The notes beneath the pieces were generated by a model. It saw nothing but the letters and a program-made list of their open reading frames with translations, ran no database searches and was not told where the DNA came from. Of a stretch of 64,000 nucleotides of DNA, positions 26,509 through 35,949 are shown piece by piece (position 1 is the stretch's first letter; every line of letters begins with the position of its first letter). This DNA comes from an uncultured Bacteroidota bacterium. GTDB taxonomy: Bacteria > Bacteroidota > Bacteroidia > Flavobacteriales > Flavobacteriaceae. The position numbers and the translations under genes were made by a program. The DNA lies in assembly GCA_902583445.1 (NCBI GenBank), contig CACHVZ010000001.1, forward strand, positions 1-64,000, written 5' to 3'.

Positions 26509-27540
26509 TTATGGAGCTGGATTTGGTATTTTATCATTAACTAAGTTAATCTCTGAGATAATTTCATCAGATAATTTAATATTAATACTATTAATATTTT
26601 CTTTCAACTGATCCATTGATGTAGCCCCAATAATATTACTAGTAACGAATGGTCTATCATTAACAAATGCAAGCGACATCTCTGTTAATGTCATATTATA
26701 CTTTTGTGAAATTTCAAAATACATATCAATTGCCTTTGCACAATTATCATTACTAAATCTTGATAAATTGGGAAACAGTTTAAGCCTACTATTTTCTGGC
26801 ATCTCACCATTTCTGTATTTTCCAGAAAGCACACCAAACCCCAGAGGTGAATACGCTAACAATCCAACGTTCTCTCTTCTACATATTTCTGCATTACCAA
26901 CTTCAAACAGTCTATTTAAAAGTGAATATGGATTTTGGATAGTTATCATTTTAGGTAACCCAATTTTGGAGTATTCAATAAACTTCATGAACCCCCAAGG
27001 ATTTTCATTTGATAAACCAACATATCTTACTTTTCCCTCATCAACTAGTTTTTTTAGTTTCTCTAAAATCTCTTGAAAGTTATCTTCCCATCCATCATTA
27101 GCATATGTAAAGCCTCTTTTTCCAAAAAAGTTTGTCATTCTTTCTGGCCAGTGAAGTTGATATAAATCCAAGTAATCAGTTTTAAGTCTTTTTAAACTTC
27201 CATTTACTGCATCTTCAATTGAACCTCCTTTAAATCCTGTTTTTCTAATATGAGCAGTGTAGTCTCCGGGTCCAGCAATTTTTGAAGCTAATATGATTTT
27301 TTCTCTATTATTTCTTTGTGATAACCAATTCCCAATAATTCTTTCAGTATCAGCATATCTTTCGGGAGTGGCAGGAACTGGATATAATTCGGCAGTATCA
27401 AAAAAGTTTACACCGTGATCTAAGCTATAATCCATTTGTTCAAAAGCTTCATACTCAGAATTTTGTCTACCCCATGTCATAGTACCAAGACATATTTTAC
27501 TTACTTCAATATTTGTCCCAGGTAGTTTGTTGTATTCCAT
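26509..27540 (-). CDS. Aldo/keto reductase (Tas-like)
   Basis: 343 residues forming a TIM barrel. The catalytic tetrad is visible: Asp and Tyr in FFDTAELYP (near residues 47-52), Lys in ILASKIAG, and His in QLHWPE. The NADPH-binding end has SNIIGATSMDQLKENI. The insertion after the Tyr (PVPATPERYADTERIIG) matches the Tas/YajO branch. It is probably a cytosolic NADPH-dependent carbonyl reductase; substrate unknown. It follows the methyltransferase gene by 17 bp, so the pair is likely co-transcribed. Confidence 0.88.
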   Translation of the reverse strand: MEYNKLPGTNIEVSKICLGTMTWGRQNSEYEAFEQMDYSLDHGVNFFDTAELYPVPATPERYADTERIIGNWLSQRNNREKIILASKIAGPGDYTAHIRKTGFKGGSIEDAVNGSLKRLKTDYLDLYQLHWPERMTNFFGKRGFTYANDGWEDNFQEILEKLKKLVDEGKVRYVGLSNENPWGFMKFIEYSKIGLPKMITIQNPYSLLNRLFEVGNAEICRRENVGLLAYSPLGFGVLSGKYRNGEMPENSRLKLFPNLSRFSNDNCAKAIDMYFEISQKYNMTLTEMSLAFVNDRPFVTSNIIGATSMDQLKENINSINIKLSDEIISEINLVNDKIPNPAP

Positions 27541-27557
27541 TAGTTGTGTTAATTAGT

Positions 27558-28163
27558 TTATTTTGACGAGAATCCGCAAAATATAAAATTTTGAATCGTT
27601 TCAAAAGGAGTTGTATGATTAATATACTCATAGTCATTGATCGATAGTTCTCCATCACAAAATAATTTTTCAAGAGAGTCCTTATCGTACTGAGAAATAT
27701 TTAAACCACTACATTTTAAGGGCCCTGATTTTGAGAAAGTACCAACAACAAAATTTTTGGAAAATTCATTAACTAGTTTGACATATCTCTTTATTTCTTT
27801 TTTTTCAGTTAAAAAATGAAATACAGCTCGATCATGCCAGAAAGAGTATTGAGTTTTTGGATTAAAATCATTTATATCACTAACGATCCAATTTACACTA
27901 TCAGAATCTTTTCCTAGCCTATCTTTTATTCTGTTGATAGCATTTATAGAAATATCAAGTACAGATATATTTTTGTATTCGTTTTTAATCAGATAGTCAA
28001 CAAATCTACTCTCACCCCCACCAATATCAATTATGGGCGAAGACCTATCTATATTATATTTCTCAAAAAACTTAATTGATGTAACTGGGACTTCTTGTGT
28101 CCATGATAGTTCACTAGGACTCTTTTCTTTGTATATTTTATCCCAATGAGATTTTGTTGACAT
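27558..28163 (-). CDS. Class I SAM-dependent methyltransferase
   Basis: 201 residues. It begins with HWDKIYKEKSPSELSWTQE, a segment seen in the thiopurine/tellurite-type methyltransferases. Motif I is IIDIGGGESRFVDYL (near residue 42), the acidic end of strand 2 is VLDIS, and FWHDRAVFHFLTE follows near residue 110. It is a small, single-domain, soluble enzyme. The target could be a small thiol or metalloid, but this is inferred from the N-terminal motif only. First of two genes with the aldo/keto reductase. Confidence 0.8.
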   Translation of the reverse strand: MSTKSHWDKIYKEKSPSELSWTQEVPVTSIKFFEKYNIDRSSPIIDIGGGESRFVDYLIKNEYKNISVLDISINAINRIKDRLGKDSDSVNWIVSDINDFNPKTQYSFWHDRAVFHFLTEKKEIKRYVKLVNEFSKNFVVGTFSKSGPLKCSGLNISQYDKDSLEKLFCDGELSINDYEYINHTTPFETIQNFIFCGFSSK

Positions 28164-28213
28164 GTTATAAATTTAAAAAAAGATCTGATATAGTTTTTAT
28201 TTAAATTAGACAT

Positions 28214-28654
28214 ATGTTTTCAATCAAAATAGATAATGATATAGTCAAAGAAATTAAAGAGATTGATATTTCAAATATTATGCCTCATGAAAAGGTTTTA
28301 CTAGATAAAAAAGAAGTTTTAAAAGGTAATTTAAAATATAAAGATGATCAGCTCATAATCTCGACAATTTTAATCTGTAGTGAGTCAAATATGATTATTG
28401 ATGGTCATCATAGATATACAGCATTAAAAGAGTTAGGGTTTAAAAAAGCTCCAGTCACATTAGTTAATTATTTTACTGACAAAATAATTACTGATGAAAG
28501 TGATAGCTTTTCAAAAAATGAAATTATATCAAACTCTAAAAAAGGAAAACTATATGAGCCAAAGTCAACAAGGCATTTAATCTTTTGTAATAATTCAAAA
28601 AGTTGGTATCCTATTACTTTAGTATCATCTTGGTATCCTCTGAAAAATAAATAA
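28214..28654 (+). CDS. ParB/sulfiredoxin-fold protein (SerK-like kinase candidate)
   Basis: 146 residues. The core is the ParB N-terminal fold: IDISNIMPHEKVL near residue 18, then MIIDGHHRYTALKELGFKKA near residue 62. The D-G-H-H-R motif is the nucleotide-binding signature shared by ParB, sulfiredoxin and the free-serine kinase SerK. There is no DNA-binding helix-turn-helix C-terminal half, so a chromosome-partition ParB is unlikely. A small-molecule kinase is an inference from the fold. It is a single gene, divergent from the methyltransferase. Confidence 0.6.
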   Translation: MFSIKIDNDIVKEIKEIDISNIMPHEKVLLDKKEVLKGNLKYKDDQLIISTILICSESNMIIDGHHRYTALKELGFKKAPVTLVNYFTDKIITDESDSFSKNEIISNSKKGKLYEPKSTRHLIFCNNSKSWYPITLVSSWYPLKNK

Positions 28655-28655
28655 G

Positions 28656-28979
28656 TTAGTCACCAATTCTTGAAAATAGCCAAGCTTCTTGAGAGTTTGG
28701 TTTCATTACAACAAGTGTCTCATTTCCAAGAAAATATTCTAAAGCATATTCTTCGTTAGTATCTGTCCTGTAGACTAAAATTTTATCATCAATAAATTCT
28801 ACACTCCCCTGAGCAAGAACTGAGAGTTTATCACTTCTTGTAAAAGAATTGTCTAATTGAATTAATAAAATTTCACTATCATTATTAAGCCAATAGCCGT
28901 AAATATTATCAGGATTATTATTGTCAGAATAAGAAAAAGTGCTTAAAAAAAGCGTTAAAGAAAGAGATATATAATTCAT
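28656..28979 (-). CDS. Small exported protein of unknown function
   Basis: 107 residues with a signal peptide (about 1-18, ending FSYS). The mature part (YGYWLNNDSEILLIQL, then strands with VYRTDTNEEYALEYF and EAWLFSRIG) looks like an all-beta, lipocalin-like fold. I do not recognise the family. It is convergent with the ParB-fold gene, one base apart. A TAATTTTG box (minus, 29007-29014) lies 28 bp before the ATG. Confidence 0.6.
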   Translation of the reverse strand: MNYISLSLTLFLSTFSYSDNNNPDNIYGYWLNNDSEILLIQLDNSFTRSDKLSVLAQGSVEFIDDKILVYRTDTNEEYALEYFLGNETLVVMKPNSQEAWLFSRIGD

Positions 28980-29102
28980 GGTTTATTTATGGGTTTAAAT
29001 TCTCTGCAAAATTAAGAATTTAACCATAAACTTTCATCTATATCTAGAACTAATTATCCATGTTTTAAGAAAAATAATAATTTCTAAATTTTAGCTTAAC
29101 CA

Positions 29103-30305
29103 TTATTTAATTCTAGAAAATTTTAACCCTGCATTCAACTCAAGCCTTTTCAGAATTTCATCACCCATTGCCGTTGAGGGTGTTAATAATCCATAAGAGT
29201 TGTTTAAGGAATCTTTGGCAAGACAAACAGCGCTTTCGGCAAGCATTTTAGAAGTTGAACCGTATCCAGGATCTCTATCTCCAGTAACTTTATAAATTGA
29301 ATTAACTGACTCATTAAATACATAGAACCTAATACTAAAGTATCCAGATTCTCTTTCTTTTTTGTTTGGACCTTGACCAGGATTAGGTGAAAGAATATTA
29401 AAAATACTCTTCATGATTGATCCAGGCTTTGCAGTTAGAAAAATTAATGGTATAGAGAACAAGATTCCTCTTATTCTACCCATAAATCCATCTCCAGTCA
29501 TTACAGCTTCATCATATCTAAAATTTTTTCCATACTTGTAATTTGATAGAGCATTAGATCTCCTCACAATTTTTGTATTAATTCCAGCCATTAAAAAAGG
29601 AGCAATCCATTTTTTTATTTTTTTGTCAAAAATTACAGAGCTCAAATCTCTTTTATCAGGCCCATTTTTTTCTCCTTCTGGATTCAAACCATATGGGTTA
29701 ATTAAATCCTTCCTTATTTCTTTGTTTTTTGAAGCTTCGCTAATTATATTATTTATACTCGCATATGTACCACCACTATAACCTCCTTTTGCTCCAGTAA
29801 CTCTCATACTAATTTGTAGGTCTTTCTTTAAAATATCTTTATAAATAAAGTATACCCCCATATCCGAGGGAATTGAATCAAATCCACAACTATTTACAAT
29901 TTTTACTTGATTTGACTCTGCCTTATCATGATAGAAATCTATCATTTTTCTAATCCATTGTGATTCTCCTGCTAGATCACAATAATCAGTCCCTGTTTCT
30001 ACACAAGACTTTACTATTAAAGATCCATATTTTGAATATGGCCCAACAGTTGAACAAATAACTTTTGTTCTTGTTGTAATTTTATTTAGTGATAGCTCAT
30101 CAAAACTATCTGCTATATGAATTGAAATACTTTTATCGAGATAAATATCTCTTACAGATGTTAATTTGTCTTTATCTCTTCCAGCTATTGCCCATTTTAA
30201 ATCTTTCGAATTATATTTTTGAAATAAATACTCAGCAACAAGCCTACCTGTAAATCCTGAAGCCCCCCATATTATAATTTCAAATTCTCTTTTATCTAGT
30301 GACAT
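29103..30305 (-). CDS. Saccharopine dehydrogenase-like NADP-binding oxidoreductase
   Basis: 400 residues. The Rossmann motif IIWGASGFTGRLVAEYL begins at residue 11, followed by WAIAGRDKDKL and CSTVGPYSKYG, the signature of the saccharopine dehydrogenase-like / trans-acting enoyl reductase group. The segment VNSCGFDSIPSDMGVYF is also conserved. Members reduce or rearrange lipid and polyketide substrates or are of unknown function. It stands alone and is divergent from the amidohydrolase; no lysine-degradation genes are near, so true saccharopine dehydrogenase is unlikely. Confidence 0.8.
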   Translation of the reverse strand: MSLDKREFEIIIWGASGFTGRLVAEYLFQKYNSKDLKWAIAGRDKDKLTSVRDIYLDKSISIHIADSFDELSLNKITTRTKVICSTVGPYSKYGSLIVKSCVETGTDYCDLAGESQWIRKMIDFYHDKAESNQVKIVNSCGFDSIPSDMGVYFIYKDILKKDLQISMRVTGAKGGYSGGTYASINNIISEASKNKEIRKDLINPYGLNPEGEKNGPDKRDLSSVIFDKKIKKWIAPFLMAGINTKIVRRSNALSNYKYGKNFRYDEAVMTGDGFMGRIRGILFSIPLIFLTAKPGSIMKSIFNILSPNPGQGPNKKERESGYFSIRFYVFNESVNSIYKVTGDRDPGYGSTSKMLAESAVCLAKDSLNNSYGLLTPSTAMGDEILKRLELNAGLKFSRIK

Positions 30306-30395
30306 ATTTTTATCTATTGGGGGGTTAAATGAAACTTGGTTAAAATTAAAAGAATATTTACCTTCTATAAATAAAATTTAAATAAATATAAAAAA

Positions 30396-32024
30396 ATGAC
30401 TTCTTCATCTCAGAGAATATTATCATATATATACTTTGTAATTGCTATTATTGCTTTGATATCCATAACTAAAAGAGTTATTGGACCATTAGATTATGAT
30501 ATCGTAATTATTAATGGTGAAGTATTTGATGGTTCAGGAGATGAATCTAAAATCCAAGATATTGGAATTATTGGAGATGAGATAGTCAGGATTGGAAATA
30601 TTGAATCAAATAATTCCTTAAAAATAATTGACGCTTCAGATCTGGTAGTCTCTCCTGGTTTTATTGACACACACGCTCATCTTGATCCAATGGATAATTT
30701 CATAAATCTCTCTGACGGTGAAAGCCATATAAGGCAAGGTGTAACTACAAGTTTTGGAGGACCAGATGGAAGAGGTGTGCCATTGAAATATGGTTTTAAA
30801 GAATTCTTAGACTCTATTGAAAAAGTTGGAGTTGGTATGAATGTTGGATTTTTAACTGGTCATAATAAAATTAGAAGAGTAGTAATGAACCTAGAAAATA
30901 GGGACCCAACCGAAGATGAATTGAATGAAATGAGGATGCTTGCAAGTAAGGCTATGGGGGAAGGCGCATTTGGTATTTCTACGGGATTAAAATATTTACC
31001 TGGAAATTTTTCTAAAGTTGAAGAAGTGATTGAAATTTCTAAAGAAATATCTAAAAAGGGAGGCATATATACTACTCACCTTAGAGATGAGGGATTAAAA
31101 ATAATTGATGCTGTTAATGAAGCAATTTTAATTGCAAAAGAGGCTGATATAAATGTAGTTCTTACACATCACAAGGTAATTGGAAAGCCAATGTGGGGGA
31201 AAAGTGAAATGACTCTTTCCTTAGTAGATTCAGCTAGACAAAAGGGAATTAAAATTATGGCAGATCAGTATCCATACAGTGCGAGTCACACAGGCATTAA
31301 TGTATTAATTCCTACATGGGCCAGAGCTGGCGGTAGTGAAGAATTTAAGAATAGAATGTCTGACGAAGAAATAAGGAAAAAAATTGAAGAAGAAATAGTC
31401 TTTAATATTTTAAATGACAGAGGAGGAAATGATTTAGATAGAGTTCAATTTTCAAGAGTAAGCTGGAATCCAGATCTTGAAGGAAGGACTCTCAAAGATT
31501 GGGCATTAATGAAAGGTTTAGAACCGACTTTAGAGAATGGAGCTAAGCTTGTAATTGAAGCTGAACTAAATGGAGGGGCAGGATGTATTTTTCATGCTAT
31601 GGATGAATCAGATGTTAAAAATATAATGAAGTATCCTCATACTATGATTGCTTCTGATGGAAGATTATCTGAGCCGGGAGTTGGACATCCACATCCTAGA
31701 GCTTATGGAACTTTCCCCAGAGTTTTAGGAAAGTACGTAAGAGAAGATCAAGTTCTAAAATTAAGTGAAGCTATTTATAAAATGACACATCTCCCTGCAA
31801 TTGCTTTTGGAATAAATGATAGGGGATTGATAAAAAAAGGTATGAAAGCAGATATAACGATTTTTGATAAAAACACGGTAAAAGATAATGCTACTTTCAC
31901 ATCTCCTCATCAGTATCCAGATGGAATTAAGTACGTAATAGTAAATGGAGAATTAGCTGTAGATAATTTCAACTTTATGGGCCTTAAGGCCGGTAAAGTA
32001 CTAAGAAAGACTTTAAATCCTTGA
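30396..32024 (+). CDS. N-acyl-D-amino-acid deacylase-type amidohydrolase, membrane-anchored
   Basis: 542 residues. A hydrophobic anchor (about residues 9-26) precedes the amidohydrolase barrel. Metal-site motifs are GFIDTHAHLDP (near residue 93), THLRDEG (near 230), THHKVIG (near 253) and the aspartate in MIASDGRLSEPG (near 425). Order and spacing match the D-aminoacylase family, which cleaves N-acyl-D-amino acids or related amides. It is followed 41 bp later by a DUF1080 lipoprotein gene, probably in one operon. Confidence 0.85.
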   Translation: MTSSSQRILSYIYFVIAIIALISITKRVIGPLDYDIVIINGEVFDGSGDESKIQDIGIIGDEIVRIGNIESNNSLKIIDASDLVVSPGFIDTHAHLDPMDNFINLSDGESHIRQGVTTSFGGPDGRGVPLKYGFKEFLDSIEKVGVGMNVGFLTGHNKIRRVVMNLENRDPTEDELNEMRMLASKAMGEGAFGISTGLKYLPGNFSKVEEVIEISKEISKKGGIYTTHLRDEGLKIIDAVNEAILIAKEADINVVLTHHKVIGKPMWGKSEMTLSLVDSARQKGIKIMADQYPYSASHTGINVLIPTWARAGGSEEFKNRMSDEEIRKKIEEEIVFNILNDRGGNDLDRVQFSRVSWNPDLEGRTLKDWALMKGLEPTLENGAKLVIEAELNGGAGCIFHAMDESDVKNIMKYPHTMIASDGRLSEPGVGHPHPRAYGTFPRVLGKYVREDQVLKLSEAIYKMTHLPAIAFGINDRGLIKKGMKADITIFDKNTVKDNATFTSPHQYPDGIKYVIVNGELAVDNFNFMGLKAGKVLRKTLNP

Positions 32025-32065
32025 TTCTTTAATTGTGAAAAAAAGAGAATTCTTAAATTAGAACA

Positions 32066-32755
32066 ATGATAAAAAAAATCTTATTTTCAATTTCTTTTCT
32101 TCTTATCTCATGTAATTCTAATGTTGAGTCAGAGTCTGAGTGGATAAACTTATTTGATGGTTCATCTACTAGTGGTTGGTTAGCAAGAGATGGGTCTAAT
32201 TTACACTCTGGTTGGAAAATAATTGATGGAACCTTAACTCTAAGGAAAGAAGGTACAGAAGAGGATGAAAAAATAGATATTATTTATGGTGCCGAAATGT
32301 TTGACAATTTCGAGCTTTATTTAGAGTGGAAGATTCCACCAGGAGGCAATAGTGGTATTTTTTATCATTTACAAGAATCTGGTGGAGGATCGCCGGAGTA
32401 TCAAATAATTGACGATATTAATTATGATTCAATTCATGGTATTTCATTAACACCACTACAAAAAACAGCTTCTGATTATGGGATGTATGCAGCAGATCCA
32501 AAAATGAAAATTTTAAATCCTGTAGGTCAGTGGAATTCTTCAAAAATAATATTTTCTGAGGAAAATGTTGAATATTGGTTAAATGGTAATAAAGTTTTAT
32601 CATTTACACCTTGGTCAGATGAATGGTATGAAAAGAAAAATAATTCAATGTGGCGAGATAATAAAGATTATGGTGAGTTTAAGACTGGATATATTGGCTT
32701 TCAAGATTATGGTAATGATCTTTCATTTAGGAATATAAAAATTAAAAAGCTTTAG
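32066..32755 (+). CDS. DUF1080 (3-keto-disaccharide hydrolase-type) lipoprotein
   Basis: 229 residues, lipobox Cys16 (FLLISC). Landmarks match the copy at 10553: EWINLFDGSSTSGWLARDG, FELYLEWKIPPGGNSGIFYH, PEYQIIDDINYD and the terminal SFRNIKIKKL. It sits behind the amidohydrolase gene and probably acts on a glycoside in the same periplasmic pathway, but the coupling is only positional. Confidence 0.85.
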   Translation: MIKKILFSISFLLISCNSNVESESEWINLFDGSSTSGWLARDGSNLHSGWKIIDGTLTLRKEGTEEDEKIDIIYGAEMFDNFELYLEWKIPPGGNSGIFYHLQESGGGSPEYQIIDDINYDSIHGISLTPLQKTASDYGMYAADPKMKILNPVGQWNSSKIIFSEENVEYWLNGNKVLSFTPWSDEWYEKKNNSMWRDNKDYGEFKTGYIGFQDYGNDLSFRNIKIKKL

Positions 32756-32855
32756 ACCGAATTGTGTAATTTACCACTAAATCCTTAACTATGAACCCAC
32801 TCATAAAAATTAGATAAATCATTAATTTTAAACCTGTTTTTGGATATAAATTATT

Positions 32856-33137
32856 ATGAGTAAGTTAAAGTCATATATAATTGTAAGCTACTTTTTAGGA
32901 TTAGTTTTCTTTTTAATCCACAACTTTGACTTTGAGTCATTTATTTTAATTGATCCTTTAATGCTTGTCTTAATGCTTAATGTACCTTCTTTCATAGTTG
33001 GGTCTTTATTTTATTTAATAAAAAAAAAATTATTTTGGATTTTTTACACTCTAATTTTTATAATAATAATTAGCTTATTCTCAGCATGGTCTATAATTGA
33101 AATATATACTGGAGGAGATTGGGGCAAGATATTATAG
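32856..33137 (+). CDS. Small membrane protein, unknown
   Basis: 93 residues. Three hydrophobic helices are predicted by eye (about 8-25, 32-50, 56-80), joined by a lysine-rich loop KKKLFW, ending in the polar tail TGGDWGKIL. No family is recognised. Its stop lies 2 bp from the convergent DUF1080 stop, and codon use matches its neighbours, so it is likely a real gene. Confidence 0.55.
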   Translation: MSKLKSYIIVSYFLGLVFFLIHNFDFESFILIDPLMLVLMLNVPSFIVGSLFYLIKKKLFWIFYTLIFIIIISLFSAWSIIEIYTGGDWGKIL

Positions 33138-33139
33138 TA

Positions 33140-33931
33140 TTAATCCAGTTCTTTAACTCTGATATTTTTAAACTCAATAGGATGACCTTCAGATTGAAGA
33201 GATATATAACCCTCTTGTAAAGGTTCTCCAATTTTATCAGAGAAGTTATCAGATAAGTATGTTCCTCCAAAACGAATATTAGAATATGTGATTACTGTGT
33301 CTTTATCAACTATATGGTGAACAATTGAATCTGAAAAAACAAGAAACTCAACACTCACCCATTGTTCAGTATGAATTGTTTTTGAGGTTGAGTTAACACA
33401 GTGCTGCATGGCTTGAGTTCCATTTATATCAACCTCGGTTCCAGGTGAGCACATATTAAGTGTTGGCCTATCATTTACACCAGAGCCTCCAAGAAATTGT
33501 CCTTCTATACTTACAGGAAATCCTTGATCTAAAAACATTTGATTTGGATGTTCAGAATGCAGCATAACTCCGCTGTTTTTATAATTCCAAGCATTATTTT
33601 CGTTTTTAAATGAATTAACATGTTCGCCATAAAATCTATAGTCAAGTTTTAAATGATAATTTTTAAATTTCTTATTTGTATAAAAAATATGTCCAAAATT
33701 TTCATCAAATAAATCATAATCTTCATATGTCACTTTGATAGTCCCATCACCAATTCTAAAAGTATTTTTATAATTATCATTTAATTCATAACCAGAAATT
33801 TTCATCTCCCATCCATCTAGACTTTCCCCATCAAATAAACTAACCCATTTATTAGAATTATCAATAGACTCACAGGATATAAATATCAAAAAAATCAGAA
33901 GTATTTTTAAACTGCTTGACAAATGTAACAT
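33140..33931 (-). CDS. DUF1080 domain lipoprotein, longer subtype
   Basis: 263 residues with lipobox Cys20 (FLIFISC). It has the DUF1080 opening WVSLFDGESLDGWEMK and the closing IEFKNIRVKELD, but a longer centre with NSGVMLHSEHPNQ, SIEGQFLGG and a Cys pair (NMCSPG, MQHCVN). This is the subtype usually annotated as 3-keto-disaccharide hydrolase. Only about a quarter of positions look shared with the two other copies in the window, so they are old paralogues. Single gene, divergent from the VOC gene. Confidence 0.8.
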   Translation of the reverse strand: MLHLSSSLKILLIFLIFISCESIDNSNKWVSLFDGESLDGWEMKISGYELNDNYKNTFRIGDGTIKVTYEDYDLFDENFGHIFYTNKKFKNYHLKLDYRFYGEHVNSFKNENNAWNYKNSGVMLHSEHPNQMFLDQGFPVSIEGQFLGGSGVNDRPTLNMCSPGTEVDINGTQAMQHCVNSTSKTIHTEQWVSVEFLVFSDSIVHHIVDKDTVITYSNIRFGGTYLSDNFSDKIGEPLQEGYISLQSEGHPIEFKNIRVKELD

Positions 33932-33969
33932 AAGCCTAATTTAATCAATTTTAACTTTTTGATTAACTT

Positions 33970-34425
33970 GTGAAGATGAAAATGATTTCTAGGTTTGCTA
34001 TTATATTATCTATTTTTCATTTAAACAATGTTTATTCTCAGGAATTTACAATTAGTAAAACTGACCATCTTGCATATGAGGTTAGAGATTTAAATAAAGT
34101 AGGCGACTTTTTTTTAAATATATTTAAGTTTGAAGAAATTGAAATAGATAACCCTTCATTAAGATGGTTTGATATTGGAGATGGCTTTGAAATTCATCTA
34201 GGTGAAAACAAAGAAGCAAATCATGAGAAAATCAAAGCAAATCATTTAGCAGTTACTATAGATAATCTTGAAATTTTTATGGAGTATTTAAAAAGTAATG
34301 ACATTTACTTTGAAAGTTGGGATGGTAAAAAACTTCAATATAATATTAGACCTCATGACAACGCATTTCAAATTTATTTAACCGACCCTGAAGGTAATTG
34401 GATTGAAGTAAATCAAAGACAGTAA
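33970..34425 (+). CDS. VOC (glyoxalase/bleomycin-resistance) family protein, exported
   Basis: 151 residues from a GTG; ATG codons at 33976 and 33982 in the same frame are equally possible starts and keep the signal peptide (ISRFAIILSIFHLNNVYS). The mature part has paired beta-alpha-beta units: TDHLAYEVRDLNKVGDFFLN at the start, ANHLAVTIDNLEIFMEYL in the middle and IYLTDPEGNWIEV at the end, with metal-ligand His/Glu at standard sites. Most VOC proteins are cytosolic, so a signal peptide is less common. The reaction is unknown. Confidence 0.75.
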   Translation: MKMKMISRFAIILSIFHLNNVYSQEFTISKTDHLAYEVRDLNKVGDFFLNIFKFEEIEIDNPSLRWFDIGDGFEIHLGENKEANHEKIKANHLAVTIDNLEIFMEYLKSNDIYFESWDGKKLQYNIRPHDNAFQIYLTDPEGNWIEVNQRQ

Positions 34426-34697
34426 GAGAGAAGATGTTATTTTAAGCTTAATTTAAATAATAAAATAGTATTTAAAATTAAGGCTTAAGCATTTGCTAGT
34501 TGAACCATGAAGAAAACCTTAGCAAACATAACTATAAGAAAAACAATAAATAGGATTTCAGGATAGTATTCTTTAGAGATTTTTTTATACTTAAACACAA
34601 TACAAATGTAGATTTTAGTTTAATACTAAAATCAAAAATTTTTGTTAATTATATTACACAAAGTTAATATGTTAGTCTATATGAATAAGTTTGTTTA

Positions 34698-34871
34698 ATG
34701 AATCGATATGGTCAAATTAGAGATTTATTATTAGGAGATTTAACTACATCTATATTTATTTTTGGAGTTTTAGTAACTCTACTTGTTTTAATTTCTTTAA
34801 TTTTATCTAGTAAAGAAAAAATAAATTACGATAAAGACTATTATGATCGTCACGGCTCTTTACCTAAGTAA
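34698..34871 (+). CDS. 57-residue single-span membrane protein
   Basis: A short frame from ATG at 34698 to TAA at 34871. One hydrophobic helix (about residues 17-38, IFIFGVLVTLLVLISLIL) is followed by a charged tail KEKINYDKDYYDRHGSLPK. It lies 6 bp before the Met-rich gene, which suggests one transcript, so it may be a small partner of that protein. I see no family resemblance; the 270 bp before it hold nothing I can name. Confidence 0.5.
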   Translation: MNRYGQIRDLLLGDLTTSIFIFGVLVTLLVLISLILSSKEKINYDKDYYDRHGSLPK

Positions 34872-34877
34872 ACATTC

Positions 34878-35438
34878 ATGAAAAATCTAATTATTACATT
34901 ATCAATACTATTTTCCTCAGCTGCTTACTCTCAATTTCATATTGGTGCCTCAGGAGCAATGGATGTTGAAAATGATATCGCTAAGTTAGGAGTGGGTATT
35001 AATTACATGGTGCTACCAAAAGTTACATTGGGTGCTGGTTTAATGATTTCACCATTTGAAACGGATGGTGATTATGAAATAATGTATAACATAAAGTATA
35101 ACATAGGCAGATTTAATATTGCAGCTGGTTTAATGGACATGAAGATGCGTAATGAATCTGACATGTCAATGAATATGGGTATGAATATGGATATGGATAT
35201 GGACATGGATGGAACTGAACCATATTTTGGTATTGATTACAAGCTTTTCAAAAATAAAAATCTTAAAGTTTTTTACAATCACTCAGAAATGATGAAAACT
35301 ATAGGTATAATGACTCCAATATTTAACATTGGTAAAAAACATATGGATCACAATATGATGGATCATAGTAATATGAATCATGATAATCCAATTAGTCAAC
35401 TAGAGAAAACCATTTGTGAGAACCAAATTGATTGTTAG
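34878..35438 (+). CDS. Exported Met/His-rich protein (possible copper-handling)
   Basis: 186 residues with a signal peptide (about 1-18, ending AAYS). The first part looks like beta strands of a small outer-membrane protein (HIGASGAMDVEND, VTLGAGLMISPFE, IMYNIKYNIGRFNIAAGL). Two metal-type tracts follow: a methionine/aspartate tract near residues 88-112 with alternating Met, and a His/Met/Asp tract near 150-172 (HMDHNMMDHSNMNHD). Such tracts bind Cu(I) or silver in CopB/PcoB-type proteins. Copper handling is an inference. The last 47 bp overlap the convergent SRPBCC gene. Confidence 0.65.
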   Translation: MKNLIITLSILFSSAAYSQFHIGASGAMDVENDIAKLGVGINYMVLPKVTLGAGLMISPFETDGDYEIMYNIKYNIGRFNIAAGLMDMKMRNESDMSMNMGMNMDMDMDMDGTEPYFGIDYKLFKNKNLKVFYNHSEMMKTIGIMTPIFNIGKKHMDHNMMDHSNMNHDNPISQLEKTICENQIDC

Positions 35439-35886
35439 AAATTGGCTTTTGATTTTTAAGATACCACTCTAGACCAAGTAACACAGATTTTAAATATTTT
35501 TTTAGACCTGGTCTAATAAAAAATACATATGCAAATAGGTAAAATAGTTTATTTTTTCCACCAAGAATATGAGGGTAAACAGTTATTTTTACCCTAGTAT
35601 TTTTATCACCTTTAATATCCCATATTACTTTGGATTTTTTACCATCTTTTCTGCCAATGATTAATTTAAAGCCAGAACCTTCATTCCATTCAAAAAAATT
35701 TCTATACAGTTTAACTCCATTTAAATACTCCAAAGAGTCTTCTTTTGATTTTTTATTCCATGAATAGGCAATATTTTTTTTGCAAAAAGGATGGAAAAGA
35801 TTTAGATGTTCTCTTTTTGAAAGAATTGACCAGACTTTAGTCTTGTCAAAGTCTAATTTAATGGTATAGCTTACTGGTAAAATCAC
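35392..35886 (-). CDS. SRPBCC (START-like) family protein
   Basis: 164 residues. The opening VSYTIKLDFDKTKVWSILSKREHL is the usual first strand and helix of the START-like/polyketide cyclase fold, and the C-terminal helix (GLKKYLKSVLLGLEWYL) closes the ligand tunnel. A hydrophobic stretch LFYLFAYVFFIRPG (about 115-128) is unusual and may touch the membrane. It overlaps the convergent Met-rich gene by 47 bp; the last 15 residues lie in the overlap. Ligand unknown. Confidence 0.65.
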   Translation of the reverse strand: MILPVSYTIKLDFDKTKVWSILSKREHLNLFHPFCKKNIAYSWNKKSKEDSLEYLNGVKLYRNFFEWNEGSGFKLIIGRKDGKKSKVIWDIKGDKNTRVKITVYPHILGGKNKLFYLFAYVFFIRPGLKKYLKSVLLGLEWYLKNQKPISNNQFGSHKWFSLVD

Positions 35887-35949
35887 TTATCACTAAAACT
35901 ATTGTTCAATTTACAATAATAATTGTTAGAGTTTTTTTTAAATTTAAAT

